This document shows positions 41,046 through 51,072 of a DNA stretch of 64,000 nucleotides, in pieces. Each line of letters starts with the position of its first letter. Position 1 is the first letter of the stretch. Origin of the DNA: Staphylococcus epidermidis (GTDB taxonomy: Bacteria; Bacillota; Bacilli; Staphylococcales; Staphylococcaceae); assembly GCF_006742205.1 (NCBI RefSeq), contig NZ_AP019721.1, positions 124,001 through 188,000 on the forward strand, written 5' to 3'. The notes under the pieces were generated by a model. It was not told the DNA's origin, did not search any database, and saw only the letters and a program-made list of their open reading frames with translations. The translations under genes and the position numbers were made by a program.

Positions 41046-41981
41046 ATGGTTAAATTTATTATGAAACGTCTTACTCTCATGATTCCATTATTGATTGTAG
41101 TGACTTTTATGACTTTCATGATGACCTATCTCACGAACGAAGATCCAGCCGTAACAATTTTACATGCCCAAGGAACGCCTAATATAACGCAAGATTTAAT
41201 AGCTGAAACTAAAGAAAAATATGGATTAAATCAACCGATATTCACGCAATATAAAAATTGGCTTGTTGATGCCTTGCAGTTTAAATTTGGAACGAGTTAT
41301 ATCACAGGGGATCCAGTATCTGAGCGTATGGGGCCAGCGTTTATGAATACATTAAAACTCACTTTGATTTCCAGTGTTGTGGTAATGATAACGTCTGTTG
41401 TACTAGGCATAGTGAGTGCTTTGACTAGTGGTAGATTTACAGATCGTGCTATACGTTCAATAGCTTTTCTACTAACAGCTCTGCCCTCATATTGGGTAGC
41501 TTCAATATTAATTATTTATGTATCTGTAAAACTCAATTTATTACCAACCTCAGGACTCACTGGTCCAGAAAGTTATATTCTTCCAGTCTTTGTTATTACG
41601 ATTACCTATACAGGAATTTATTTTAGAAATGTCCGACGATCTATGCTTGAACAATTAAATGAAGATTATGTTTTGTATTTAAAAGCTAGTGGTGTACCTC
41701 GTCTGACAATGTTGCTGCATGTATTACGTAATGCATTACAGGTAGCCATATCTATTTTTTGTATGTCGATACCAATGATTATGGGAGGTCTAGTCGTTAT
41801 TGAAAATGTATTTGCGTGGCCGGGTTTAGGACCATTAAGTATTAAAGCGATTACTGAACATGATTTTCCAGTAATTCAAGCATACGTGCTCATTGTCGCG
41901 GTGTTGTTTATTCTTTTTAATACACTTGCAGACATCATTAATGCAATATTAAATCCGCGTTTAAGGGAGGCAATGAAATGA
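41046..41981 (+). CDS. cntB: Staphylopine ABC importer permease CntB
   Basis: A 311-aa inner-membrane permease of the DppB/OppB family with six predicted helices and a large first extracellular loop (YGLNQPIFTQYKNWL region). The EAA loop (YLKASGVPRLTMLLHVLRNA) that docks with the ATPase is at about 215-235. AAGGAG is 5 bases before the ATG and 12 bases separate it from cntA. It pairs with CntC, whose start overlaps its stop by four bases. Confidence 0.93.
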   Translation: MVKFIMKRLTLMIPLLIVVTFMTFMMTYLTNEDPAVTILHAQGTPNITQDLIAETKEKYGLNQPIFTQYKNWLVDALQFKFGTSYITGDPVSERMGPAFMNTLKLTLISSVVVMITSVVLGIVSALTSGRFTDRAIRSIAFLLTALPSYWVASILIIYVSVKLNLLPTSGLTGPESYILPVFVITITYTGIYFRNVRRSMLEQLNEDYVLYLKASGVPRLTMLLHVLRNALQVAISIFCMSIPMIMGGLVVIENVFAWPGLGPLSIKAITEHDFPVIQAYVLIVAVLFILFNTLADIINAILNPRLREAMK

Positions 41982-42856
41982 TTGTGTTACGTCGTCTATT
42001 TCAAGATAGAGGTGCCATATTTGCTATAGCTATTATTACAATCTACGTAGTGCTTGGAGTTTTAGCTCCTTTAATTACATTCTATGAACCGAATCACATT
42101 GATACAGCAAATAAATTTGCTGGTATAAGTTGGTCTCACTGGTTGGGAACAGACCATTTAGGTCGAGATGTATTAACACGGATAATATACGCCATAAGAC
42201 CTAGTTTGTTATATGTATTTGTCGCATTGATTATTTCCGTTGTGATAGGAGCGATACTTGGGTTTATTTCAGGTTATTTCCCAGGTTATATCGATGCAAT
42301 AATTATGCGTATATGCGATGTGATGTTAGCTTTTCCAAGCTATGTGGTCACATTGGCATTGATTACGTTGTTTGGCATGGGTGTAGAAAATATTATTATT
42401 GCATTTATATTGACTCGATGGGCGTGGTTTTGTCGCGTGATTCGAACCAGTGTAATGCAATATATTGAAGCTGATCATGTAAAATTTGCCAAAGTAATTG
42501 GTATGAATGATTTAACAATCATTCGCAAACATATTTTGCCACTAACCTTTACTGACATAGCGATTATTGCTAGTAGTTCGATGTGTTCAATGATATTACA
42601 AATGTCAGGATTCTCATTCCTTGGATTAGGTGTTAAGGCACCTACAGCCGAATGGGGGATGATGCTTAATGAAGCACGAAAAGTAATGTTCACACATCCT
42701 GGAATGATGATGACAACAGGTGTGGCTATCGTCATAATTGTGATGGCGTTTAACTTTTTATCAGATGCTTTACAAATGGCGATTGATCCTCGTATGTCCG
42801 CTAAAGAAAAACGACTGGCTCTGAAGAAAGGTGTGAAAGCACGTGACACTGCTTAA
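41978..42856 (+). CDS. cntC: Staphylopine ABC importer permease CntC
   Basis: A 292-aa DppC/OppC-type permease. The N-terminal FAPLI-like motif LAPLITFYEPNH, HWLGTDHLGRDVLTRIIYA (hallmark GTDxxGRD) and the EAA loop FAKVIGMNDLTIIRKHILP are visible. It starts within the end of cntB (ATGA) and ends 14 bases inside cntD. With CntB it forms the membrane channel for metal-staphylopine. Confidence 0.93.
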   Translation: MIVLRRLFQDRGAIFAIAIITIYVVLGVLAPLITFYEPNHIDTANKFAGISWSHWLGTDHLGRDVLTRIIYAIRPSLLYVFVALIISVVIGAILGFISGYFPGYIDAIIMRICDVMLAFPSYVVTLALITLFGMGVENIIIAFILTRWAWFCRVIRTSVMQYIEADHVKFAKVIGMNDLTIIRKHILPLTFTDIAIIASSSMCSMILQMSGFSFLGLGVKAPTAEWGMMLNEARKVMFTHPGMMMTTGVAIVIIVMAFNFLSDALQMAIDPRMSAKEKRLALKKGVKARDTA

Positions 42857-43658
42857 AGTAGCACATTTAGGAATTAAGGACACATGGTCAGATGAGACGC
42901 TCGTTGATAACGTGAATTTCACAGTTCAATGTGGAGAAACATTAGGTATTATTGGAGAAAGTGGAAGCGGAAAATCGATTACTTGTAAGGCATTAATAGG
43001 TTTAAACGCTCAACGTTTATCTGTAAGCGGAGATATCTTTTTTGAACATCAAAATTTAAATACAATAACTGAAAAGCAACTACGCAAAATTCGTGGTAAA
43101 GATATTGCGATGATTATGCAACAAGGAACACGGGCATTTGATCCTTCAACTAAAGTGGGAAAGCAAATGATTGAAACTTTGCGTGCACATACGACATTAT
43201 CAAAGCAACAAATAAAACAAGAACTTATTCATTATATGACGTATATGAAGTTGAAAGATCCTCAGTCATTATTAAAAGCATATCCCTACATGTTGTCAGG
43301 TGGGATGCTTCAACGTATGATGATTGCACTAGCATTAGCATTGAAACCTAAATTGATCATTGCTGATGAGCCGACCACAGCATTAGATACCATCACACAA
43401 TATGAAGTTATCAATGCTTTTAAAGATATAAAACATCATTTTGATTGCGCCATGATTTTTATATCTCATGACCTCACAGTGATTAATAAAATTGCAGACC
43501 GTGTTGTAGTTATGAGAGAAGGTCGTGTGATAGAAGAAGGTCGAACAAATATGGTATTACAACAACCTCGTCATCACTATACAGCTTATTTATTATCAAC
43601 TAAAAAGACAATTTATGATTATTTTCAGTTTGTGCTGAGGGGTGATTTCAATGCTTAA
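42843..43658 (+). CDS. cntD: Staphylopine importer ATPase CntD
   Basis: A 271-aa ATPase of the oligopeptide/nickel group (DppD-like). Walker A GESGSGKS, Q-loop IAMIMQQGTRAFDP, signature MLSGGMLQRM, Walker B LIIADEPTTALD and H-loop FISHDL are intact. Start is GTG 42843, nine bases after AAAGGTG and inside the end of cntC. It works as a heterodimer with CntF on CntBC. Confidence 0.92.
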   Translation: MTLLKVAHLGIKDTWSDETLVDNVNFTVQCGETLGIIGESGSGKSITCKALIGLNAQRLSVSGDIFFEHQNLNTITEKQLRKIRGKDIAMIMQQGTRAFDPSTKVGKQMIETLRAHTTLSKQQIKQELIHYMTYMKLKDPQSLLKAYPYMLSGGMLQRMMIALALALKPKLIIADEPTTALDTITQYEVINAFKDIKHHFDCAMIFISHDLTVINKIADRVVVMREGRVIEEGRTNMVLQQPRHHYTAYLLSTKKTIYDYFQFVLRGDFNA

Positions 43659-44400
43659 GGTTCAAAATGTTATTAAATTTTATGGAAAAAAATCAATGTT
43701 TCGTGATAAACGTATTCCTGTAGTTAAAGGCGTGTCATTTGATTGTCCCACTGGTGCATCAGTAGCAATTATTGGTGAAAGTGGAAGTGGAAAGTCTACG
43801 TTGAGTCGTATGATTTTAGGACTAGAAAAACCAGATCAAGGACAAGTGACTTTGGACGGTCAGCCTGTTCATTTAAAAAAAGTGAGACGTCATCGAATTG
43901 CTGCGGTTTTTCAAGACTATACTTCTTCTTTGCATCCTTTTCATACTGTCAAAGATATTTTGTTTGAAGTAATGAATCAATGTCGATGTACATCGAAGGA
44001 GAATATGGAAGAGTATGTAACAGTGTTACTACGTGAAGTAGGGTTAAAATCTGATTGTTTGTATTGTTATCCACATATGCTTTCAGGTGGAGAAGCACAG
44101 CGTGTAGCTATTGCACGTGCGATATGTATGCAACCAGATTATATATTATTTGATGAGGCGATTAGTTCATTAGATATGTCTATGCAAACACAAATATTAG
44201 ATTTATTGAAAAGGTTACGTCACTCACACCAGCTGAGTTATATCTTTATTACTCATGATATACAAGCTGCGACATATATATGTGATGACTTGCTTATTTT
44301 TAAAAATGGTTGTATCGAAGCTAGGACATCTATAAGTGAATTGCATAGGCAACAAAATGGTTATACAAGAGAACTGATTGATAAACAACTATCAATCTAA
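43651..44400 (+). CDS. cntF: Staphylopine importer ATPase CntF
   Basis: A 249-aa ATPase (DppF-like). Walker A GESGSGKST, Q-loop AAVFQDYTSSLHP, signature LSGGEAQRVA, Walker B ILFDEAISSLD and H-loop FITHDIQ. Note DEA instead of DEP in Walker B, with the catalytic Glu kept. The ATG at 43651 follows GAGGGGTGA and overlaps cntD by 8 bases. It is slightly shorter than most DppF because the C-terminal oligopeptide-specific extension is reduced. Confidence 0.92.
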   Translation: MLKVQNVIKFYGKKSMFRDKRIPVVKGVSFDCPTGASVAIIGESGSGKSTLSRMILGLEKPDQGQVTLDGQPVHLKKVRRHRIAAVFQDYTSSLHPFHTVKDILFEVMNQCRCTSKENMEEYVTVLLREVGLKSDCLYCYPHMLSGGEAQRVAIARAICMQPDYILFDEAISSLDMSMQTQILDLLKRLRHSHQLSYIFITHDIQAATYICDDLLIFKNGCIEARTSISELHRQQNGYTRELIDKQLSI

Positions 44401-44411
44401 GGAGTGACAAT

Positions 44412-45602
44412 ATGAAAGGTGCCATGTCTTGGCCTTTTTTAAGATTATATATTTTAACATTGATGTTTTTTAGTGCGAATGCCATACTCAATGTTTTCAT
44501 ACCTCTAAGAGGACATGACTTGGGGGCGACGAATACTGTAATTGGAATTGTAATGGGAGCTTATATGCTAACGGCAATGCTATTTCGCCCCTGGGCTGGT
44601 CAAATTATTGCACGTATTGGTCCGATTAAAGTATTGCGTATTATATTATTGATTAATGCTATGGCACTGGTATTATATGGGTTTACAGGACTTGAAGGTT
44701 ATTTGATTGCACGTATCATGCAAGGTGTGTGTACGGCATTCTTCTCAATGTCTTTACAATTGGGTATTATAGATGCTTTACCTGAGAAATATCGTTCAGA
44801 AGGTGTATCTCTCTATTCATTATTTTCAACGATTCCCAATTTATTAGGACCATTAATTGCAGTTGGGATTTGGCACGTGGAAAATATGTCCATATTTGCT
44901 ATTGTTATGATTTTTATTGCAGTAACAACAACCTTATTTGGTTATAGAACTACTTTTGCAAATACACAAAAAGAGGTATCACCAAAAGACGAAGTCTTGC
45001 CTTTTAATGCAATGACTGTATATGTCCAATTTTTTAAAAATAAAGCACTCTTCTGCAGTGGTATGATTATGATCTTGTCATCTATCGTGTTTGGTGCGAT
45101 GAGTACTTTTATACCATTATATACGGTTAGGGAAGGTTTCGCGAATGCAGGTATTTTCCTCACAATTCAAGCCATTACAGTAGTGATAGCTAGATTTTAT
45201 TTACGTAAGTATGTACCATCTGATGGTTTATGGCATCACCGTTTTATGATGATTGTCTTAACGTTACTGATGGTTGCTTCAGTCATTGTAGCTTTTGGAC
45301 CACATATAGTGAGTATATTTGTATATATAAGTGCAATCTTTATCGGAATAACACAAGCGCTCGTTTATCCTACATTGACAACGTATTTAAGTTTTGTCTT
45401 ACCAAAGATAGGACGTAATATGTTATTAGGATTGTTTATAGCATGTGCAGATTTAGGGATTTCACTAGGAGGTGTGCTAATGGGGCCAATATCAGATACG
45501 GTAGGATTTAAATGGATGTATATTTTATGCGCTTTATTGGTTACTATTGCAATGACACTAAGTAAAATTAGACAAAGACAAAGTGTTTCAAAAGCCTCAT
45601 AG
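44412..45602 (+). CDS. cntE: Staphylopine exporter CntE (MFS)
   Basis: A 396-aa major-facilitator protein with twelve predicted helices. It exports newly made staphylopine so that it can scavenge metal outside. The loop FRPWAGQIIARIGPIKVLR between helices 2 and 3 is the MFS motif A. AAGGAG precedes the start, 11 bases after cntF. It is the last gene of the operon; downstream I find no strong terminator close by, only a weak GGGAG/CTCCC hairpin near 45635. Confidence 0.92.
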   Translation: MKGAMSWPFLRLYILTLMFFSANAILNVFIPLRGHDLGATNTVIGIVMGAYMLTAMLFRPWAGQIIARIGPIKVLRIILLINAMALVLYGFTGLEGYLIARIMQGVCTAFFSMSLQLGIIDALPEKYRSEGVSLYSLFSTIPNLLGPLIAVGIWHVENMSIFAIVMIFIAVTTTLFGYRTTFANTQKEVSPKDEVLPFNAMTVYVQFFKNKALFCSGMIMILSSIVFGAMSTFIPLYTVREGFANAGIFLTIQAITVVIARFYLRKYVPSDGLWHHRFMMIVLTLLMVASVIVAFGPHIVSIFVYISAIFIGITQALVYPTLTTYLSFVLPKIGRNMLLGLFIACADLGISLGGVLMGPISDTVGFKWMYILCALLVTIAMTLSKIRQRQSVSKAS

Positions 45603-46071
45603 CAAAACTACATAAAAATAATGATAAATTTTAAGGGAGCCTCCAGTTTGTCTGAGGTTACACTCCCGCACATGTAAAAAATCGATTTATTTACTTTGTT
45701 AAAACGAAAGAAATGAAATTGTATCAAACTTTTATTGCAATTGAATATTCACGCTTTTTGATTACAATAGAAGAAACTTTTACATTCATATCTTTTTAAT
45801 TCTAGTTTTATGGCTTTTTAAAAAGAAAGAAGTTAATAATAAAGAGGTAAATTAAGAGCGTGGAAAATGAGATAGAGTAGAATTTATTTTGAATATAATC
45901 CCCATATGGCTTATGAGCTCTAAGTTGAAATGTCTATAAAATTTATGTGTTAGGACTCCCAAACGCACATTTATAATATCTATGATATGGATATGTTTCT
46001 CAATTTAGCCTTATTAGTAACAGAGATAAAAAGACTAAGCCAGTTTCTAATTTAATGATAGATAAACTATG

Positions 46072-46102
46072 CCTGAGACAATTGTTGTCTCAGGTTTTGT
46101 TT
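46072..46102 (+). terminator. Terminator in the cntE-pflB gap
   Basis: The stem CCTGAGACA / TTGTCTCAGG around ATTG is followed by TTTTGTTTT. It shares its stem with the hairpin at 49385. Confidence 0.85.
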
Positions 46103-46269
46103 TACTTGTCATTATTATATAGTGAATTTTTCATACTATCAGGTTTAATAATAGAAGAAATTTTTCAGAAAACTGTTATGTAACAGGATAATTTATTCAC
46201 AAACTGTTATAACTTCTGTCACAGGTTCGTAATTTATACAAACTTTAGTAGAAAATATGCCATAAATTA

Positions 46270-46285
46270 TGTGAAATTAATCACA
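46270..46285. promoter_or_regulatory. Rex- or ArcR-like operator of pflB
   Basis: TGTGA-AATTAA-TCACA, a perfect 5-6-5 palindrome. It fits both the Rex site (TTGTGAA...TTCACAA) and the Crp/Fnr-type ArcR site (TGTGA-N6-TCACA) of staphylococci. It lies over the presumed -35 region of a promoter with -10 TATACT (46296-46301). Confidence 0.75.
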
Positions 46286-46305
46286 TGTTTCGTGGTATAC
46301 TACCG

Positions 46306-46320
46306 TTGAAAACGTTAACA
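46306..46320 (+). promoter_or_regulatory. cre site of pflB (CcpA)
   Basis: TTGAAAACGTTAACA matches the catabolite-responsive element consensus WTGNAANCGNWNNCW at every defined position. It overlaps the predicted transcription start, so CcpA would repress. Confidence 0.75.
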
Positions 46321-46342
46321 ATACGAAATGGAGGCGGAGAGT

Positions 46343-48589
46343 ATGTTAGAAACAAATAATCATACTAATGCTTGGCAAGGATTTAAAACAGGTCGTTGGA
46401 ATAAAAATATAGACGTGAGAGAATTCATACAATTGAACTATTCATTATATGAAGGTGACGATGAATTTTTAGAAGGTCCTACAAAAGCAACTGAAACTTT
46501 ATGGGATCAAGTAATGCAATTATCAAAAGAAGAACGTGAGCGCGGTGGCATGTGGGATATGGATACTAAAGTGGCATCGACAATCACTTCTCATGACGCT
46601 GGTTACTTAGACAAAGATTTAGAAAAAGTTGTTGGTGTTCAAACTGAAAAACCATTCAAACGTTCTATGCAACCATTCGGTGGTATTCGTATGGCAAAAG
46701 CAGCATGTGAAGCGTATGGTTACGAATTAGACCCAGAAACAGAAAAAATCTTCACTGAATATCGTAAAACACATAACCAAGGTGTATTCGATGCATATTC
46801 AAGAGAAATGTTAAATTGTCGTAAAGCTGGTATTATTACTGGTTTACCAGATGCTTACGGACGTGGACGTATTATCGGAGACTATCGTCGTGTTGCTTTA
46901 TACGGTGTAGACTTCTTAATGGAACAAAAACTTAAAGACTTTAACACAATGTCCACTGAAATGTCTGAAGATGTGATTCGTTTACGTGAAGAATTATCAG
47001 AACAATATCGCTCACTTCAAGATTTAAAAGAATTAGGACAAAAATATGGATTTGATATTAGCCGTCCTGCTACTAACTTCAAAGAAGCTGTGCAATGGTT
47101 ATACTTAGCATATTTAGCTGCTATTAAAGAACAAAATGGTGCAGCAATGAGTTTAGGACGTACTTCAACATTCTTAGATATTTATGCTGAACGTGATTTA
47201 CAAAATGGTGACATCACTGAACAAGAAGTTCAAGAAATCATTGACCACTTCATTATGAAATTACGTATCGTTAAATTCGCACGTACGCCTGAATATAATG
47301 AATTATTCTCTGGAGATCCAACTTGGGTAACTGAATCTATCGGTGGTGTAGGTATTGACGGCCGTCCGATGGTAACTAAAAACTCATTCCGTTTCTTACA
47401 CTCATTAGATAATTTAGGTCCAGCACCAGAACCAAACTTAACAGTATTATGGTCTACACGCTTACCTGAAAACTTCAAAATCTATTGTGCTAAAATGAGT
47501 ATTAAAACGAGCTCAATCCAATATGAAAATGATGACTTAATGCGTGAAAGCTATGGCGATGATTATGGTATCGCTTGCTGTGTATCTGCCATGAAGATTG
47601 GTAAACAAATGCAATTCTTCGGTGCACGTGCTAACTTAGCTAAAGCATTACTTTACGCTATCAATGGTGGTAAAGATGAAAAATCTGGCAAACAAGTTGG
47701 ACCAAGTTATGAAGGTATTAAATCAGACGTACTAGATTATGATGAAGTTTTCGAAAGATATGAAAAAATGATGGACTGGTTAGCTGGCGTATACATCAAC
47801 TCATTAAATATCATTCACTATATGCATGATAAATACAGCTATGAACGTCTTGAAATGGCTTTACATGATACAGAAATTATTCGCACAATGGCAACTGGTA
47901 TCGCTGGATTGTCTGTGGCAGCTGACTCTTTATCAGCGATTAAATATGCACAAGTTAAACCTATCCGTAACGAAGAAGGTCTTGTAACTGACTTTGAAAT
48001 CGAAGGCGACTTCCCTAAATATGGTAATAATGACAGTCGTGTTGATGAAATTGCAGTAGATTTAGTTGAACGTTTCATGACTAAATTACGTAGCCATAAA
48101 ACATACCGTAATTCTGAACACACAATGAGTGTATTAACAATTACTTCAAACGTTGTTTATGGTAAGAAAACTGGTAACACACCAGATGGACGTAAAGCTG
48201 GCGAACCATTTGCGCCTGGTGCAAACCCAATGCATGGTCGTGACCAAAAAGGTGCATTATCTTCACTAAGTTCTGTAGCTAAAATACCTTATGATTGCTG
48301 TAAAGATGGTATCTCAAATACATTTAGTATCGTACCGAAATCACTAGGTAAAGAAGAAGCAGATCAAAATAAAAACTTAACTAGTATGTTAGATGGTTAT
48401 GCAATGCAACATGGTCATCACCTCAATATTAACGTGTTTAATAGAGAAACATTAATTGATGCAATGGAACACCCAGAAGAGTATCCACAATTAACGATTC
48501 GTGTATCTGGATACGCTGTAAACTTCATTAAATTAACACGTGAACAACAATTAGATGTTATTTCACGTACATTCCACGAATCTATGTAA
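46343..48589 (+). CDS. pflB: Formate acetyltransferase (pyruvate formate-lyase)
   Basis: A 748-aa glycyl-radical enzyme that splits pyruvate into acetyl-CoA and formate under anaerobiosis. The ATG at 46343 follows GGAGGCGG; an in-frame ATG 15 bases upstream lacks spacing to a ribosome site. Active Cys pair in GIACCVSAM (near residue 415), radical Gly in RVSGYAVNF near the C-terminus (about 725). Length matches S. aureus PflB. It is followed after 21 bases by its activase, with which it forms an operon. Confidence 0.96.
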   Translation: MLETNNHTNAWQGFKTGRWNKNIDVREFIQLNYSLYEGDDEFLEGPTKATETLWDQVMQLSKEERERGGMWDMDTKVASTITSHDAGYLDKDLEKVVGVQTEKPFKRSMQPFGGIRMAKAACEAYGYELDPETEKIFTEYRKTHNQGVFDAYSREMLNCRKAGIITGLPDAYGRGRIIGDYRRVALYGVDFLMEQKLKDFNTMSTEMSEDVIRLREELSEQYRSLQDLKELGQKYGFDISRPATNFKEAVQWLYLAYLAAIKEQNGAAMSLGRTSTFLDIYAERDLQNGDITEQEVQEIIDHFIMKLRIVKFARTPEYNELFSGDPTWVTESIGGVGIDGRPMVTKNSFRFLHSLDNLGPAPEPNLTVLWSTRLPENFKIYCAKMSIKTSSIQYENDDLMRESYGDDYGIACCVSAMKIGKQMQFFGARANLAKALLYAINGGKDEKSGKQVGPSYEGIKSDVLDYDEVFERYEKMMDWLAGVYINSLNIIHYMHDKYSYERLEMALHDTEIIRTMATGIAGLSVAADSLSAIKYAQVKPIRNEEGLVTDFEIEGDFPKYGNNDSRVDEIAVDLVERFMTKLRSHKTYRNSEHTMSVLTITSNVVYGKKTGNTPDGRKAGEPFAPGANPMHGRDQKGALSSLSSVAKIPYDCCKDGISNTFSIVPKSLGKEEADQNKNLTSMLDGYAMQHGHHLNINVFNRETLIDAMEHPEEYPQLTIRVSGYAVNFIKLTREQQLDVISRTFHESM

Positions 48590-48610
48590 TAAATTTAAGG
48601 TGGGAGCAAA

Positions 48611-49366
48611 ATGCTTAAAGGACACTTACACTCCGTTGAAAGTATGGGCACTGTCGACGGGCCAGGACTTAGATATATATTATTTACTCAAGGTTGTTTG
48701 TTAAGATGTTTATATTGTCATAATCCAGACACTTGGAAGATTAACGAACCATCAAGAGAAGTGACGGTTGATGAAATGGTAAATGAAATCTTGCCGTACC
48801 AACCTTACTTTGAAGCTTCAGGCGGTGGGGTAACAGTCAGTGGTGGCGAACCATTACTACAAATGCCTTTCTTGGAGCAATTATTCAAAGAATTAAAAGC
48901 AAATGGTGTTCACACATGCATTGATACTTCTGCGGGCTGTGTAAATGATACACCAGCATTTAATCGTCATTTTGATGAGTTGCAAAAGCATACAGATTTA
49001 ATCTTATTAGATATTAAACATATTGATAATGATAAGCACATCAAATTAACAGGCAAACCTAACACACATATTTTAAAGTTTGCACGTAAATTATCTGATA
49101 TGAAACAACCTGTTTGGATTAGACATGTTTTAGTACCTGGTATTTCGGATGATAAAGAAGATTTGATAAAACTAGGAGAATTTATTAATTCTTTAGATAA
49201 CGTTGAAAAGTTTGAAATCTTACCATATCATCAACTCGGTGTGCATAAGTGGAAAAATTTAGGCATTCCTTATCAACTCGAAAATGTTGAACCGCCTGAC
49301 GATGAAGCGGTTAAAGAAGCTTATCGCTATGTTAATTTTAATGGCAAAATACCTGTAACATTATAG
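48611..49366 (+). CDS. pflA: Pyruvate formate-lyase activating enzyme
   Basis: A 251-aa radical-SAM protein that places the glycyl radical on PflB using S-adenosylmethionine. The Fe4S4 site is CLLRCLYC (C-x3-C-x2-C, residues about 30-37), and [14 protein letters not shown] is the SAM-binding GGE region. GGTGGGAG lies before the start. Its stop is followed by a hairpin terminator at 49385. Confidence 0.95.
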   Translation: MLKGHLHSVESMGTVDGPGLRYILFTQGCLLRCLYCHNPDTWKINEPSREVTVDEMVNEILPYQPYFEASGGGVTVSGGEPLLQMPFLEQLFKELKANGVHTCIDTSAGCVNDTPAFNRHFDELQKHTDLILLDIKHIDNDKHIKLTGKPNTHILKFARKLSDMKQPVWIRHVLVPGISDDKEDLIKLGEFINSLDNVEKFEILPYHQLGVHKWKNLGIPYQLENVEPPDDEAVKEAYRYVNFNGKIPVTL

Positions 49367-49384
49367 AAAGATAAATATAGTAAT

Positions 49385-49418
49385 AGCCTGAGACATCAAT
49401 CGTTGTCTCAGGCTTCTT
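49385..49418 (+). terminator. Terminator of pflBA
   Basis: The stem AGCCTGAGAC / GTCTCAGGCT is followed by TCTTT. The stem sequence is nearly the same as at 46072. Confidence 0.8.
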
Positions 49419-49504
49419 TACGTTTAATCAGTCGATAAACTGAGTTTAAAATATATCTCAATTAACTTTATTTAATAAAAATATGATTCATAAGTTTAAA
49501 TAGT

Positions 49505-50722
49505 TTATTTTTCTAGATATGCTTTAAATACATCTTTATAAACATCAATATAACTTAAATACATATCTTTTCTAATAAATTCATCAACTCGATGCGCCAT
49601 AATAGATTCACCAGGTCCAAAGACAGCAAAATCTACGTTATTTTCATTTGTTCCTAGGAAACTAGATGCATCAGTTGTACCAATCAATGCACTCACAACA
49701 ATGTCTTCATGTACATAATTCGGTGCAATACGTGTAATATTTTGAATAAGAGGATTATCACGATCACTTGCCACTGGATCATGACTGCTAGGTATATCTA
49801 CAGTTAAATAATCTTCACCCACATGACGAATGACTTTTTCAAATAAATCCTTCACGAAAGTACTGTCATACTCTGGAACAGTTCTTACATTATATTTAGC
49901 TGTCGCTTTATGAGGAACAGAATTAACTTGTTTACCACCATTGAAAACAGAGTTTAACATTACAAATCCAGAGTAGATATGTGATTCTTCTTCACCAATT
50001 TTTCTATGGAGATGTTTCTCAATCATTGGAACAGCGTCTAGCTCATGTACTTTATCATGCTCTTTAATATTTTTATATTCTTGTTTCATTTCATTTACAA
50101 AATCAACTAAAATATCAACAGCATTTGTACCTAGGTGTGGCATAGAACTATGTGCAGCCTTACCTTTCGCTGTGACTACACAGCTCATAGAACCTTTATG
50201 AGCATAGTAAGCGATATTACTAGTTGGTTCGCCAATAATTAAACCACTCACATCATCTAAGTAACCTTCATCAGCAAGTAATTGTGCACCATATTGTTCC
50301 GTTTCTTCTCCTGTAGTAGCTAATAAACGTATCGTACCTTGCTTTAATGCGTTTGATTGTTTCAATTCAATCATCGCGATGACCATCGCCATAAGACCAC
50401 CTTTCATGTCAGTGGTACCTCTGCCGAATAACTTGCCATCCTTATCTGTGAGTTCAAATGGAGGAAAAGTCCAATCATCATGGTCACCAGCATCTACAAC
50501 ATCCATGTGTCCACTGATTGCTAAGACTGGAGCGCCACTACCAATTTCAGCAACTAAATTAGCGCGTGAATCATTAACTTTAACAATCTTAGAATCAATA
50601 TCATATTGACTTAACAGGTCTTTTAAGTACTCACATACTTCAATTTCATGATCATTCTCAGTTTGAATCTTGACGATATCAGCTAATAATCTTATTTTGT
50701 CTTGCTCACTCAATACAGTCAT
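49505..50722 (-). CDS. M20-family peptidase/deacylase (ArgE/DapE-like)
   Basis: A 405-aa two-zinc hydrolase. Metal ligands are visible in ISGHMDVVD, GRGTTDMKGG, TGEETEQYG (catalytic Glu) and GPGESIMAHRVDEF. A dimerisation domain lies near 180-290. The ATG at 50722 is preceded by GAGGAGG; the frame runs twelve codons further upstream without a ribosome site. Members split N-acyl amino acids (ArgE, ACY1) or succinyl-diaminopimelate (DapE); annotation as DapE is common but the lysine genes are not here, so the substrate is open. It stands alone on the minus strand. Confidence 0.82.
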   Translation of the reverse strand: MTVLSEQDKIRLLADIVKIQTENDHEIEVCEYLKDLLSQYDIDSKIVKVNDSRANLVAEIGSGAPVLAISGHMDVVDAGDHDDWTFPPFELTDKDGKLFGRGTTDMKGGLMAMVIAMIELKQSNALKQGTIRLLATTGEETEQYGAQLLADEGYLDDVSGLIIGEPTSNIAYYAHKGSMSCVVTAKGKAAHSSMPHLGTNAVDILVDFVNEMKQEYKNIKEHDKVHELDAVPMIEKHLHRKIGEEESHIYSGFVMLNSVFNGGKQVNSVPHKATAKYNVRTVPEYDSTFVKDLFEKVIRHVGEDYLTVDIPSSHDPVASDRDNPLIQNITRIAPNYVHEDIVVSALIGTTDASSFLGTNENNVDFAVFGPGESIMAHRVDEFIRKDMYLSYIDVYKDVFKAYLEK

Positions 50723-51072
50723 TTCACAGTCCTCCTCATTTTTAGTAATGATTTTCACTTTTTAATAAAAAATAAAAATCCTTGTACACTTAATATTATC
50801 AAAAACTTTTATTTATTAAAAATTATATGCCAAAATAAATGGATTTTTAATAAAAAATAAATATTGACTTAACATTTCTTATAAAAAACAACAATGTATA
50901 GCAATATTAAAAATTTTTCATTATTTATAGTTTGAATCGTGTTATAAAATAAAAAGCGATGAGATTAAGATGTAATAATACAATATATATATAAATATAA
51001 CTTCGTGCCACGAAGACGGTTAAAATCATGTATAATAGCTAATAATACATATTATTAGGAGATACATAATTA
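50723..51072. other. Divergent region between the M20 peptidase and brnQ
   Basis: Very AT-rich, about 350 bases, without gene. A likely brnQ -10 box TATAAT is at about 51031-51036. No T-box or leucine-type leader was found. Confidence 0.45.

Larger units (their letters stand above)
45603..46342. other. Long intergenic region between cntE and pflB
   Basis: This holds about 740 bases without a credible protein gene. A weak hairpin (GGGAG 45635, CTCCC 45663) lies after cntE, followed by a C-rich piece CTCCCGC. A strong terminator stands at 46072, with no gene for it to end, so an unannotated small RNA or a long 3' tail could lie between about 45700 and 46100. The last 150 bases are the pflB promoter. 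Confidence 0.5.

Noticed and set aside
45635..45667. GGGAG/CTCCC hairpin after cntE as the cnt terminator
   Set aside because: The stem is only five pairs with a long loop and no T-run; kept only as a remark.
50723..51072. T-box or CodY box upstream of brnQ
   Set aside because: No specifier-type leader, and the best AT-rich match departs from the CodY consensus at many positions.
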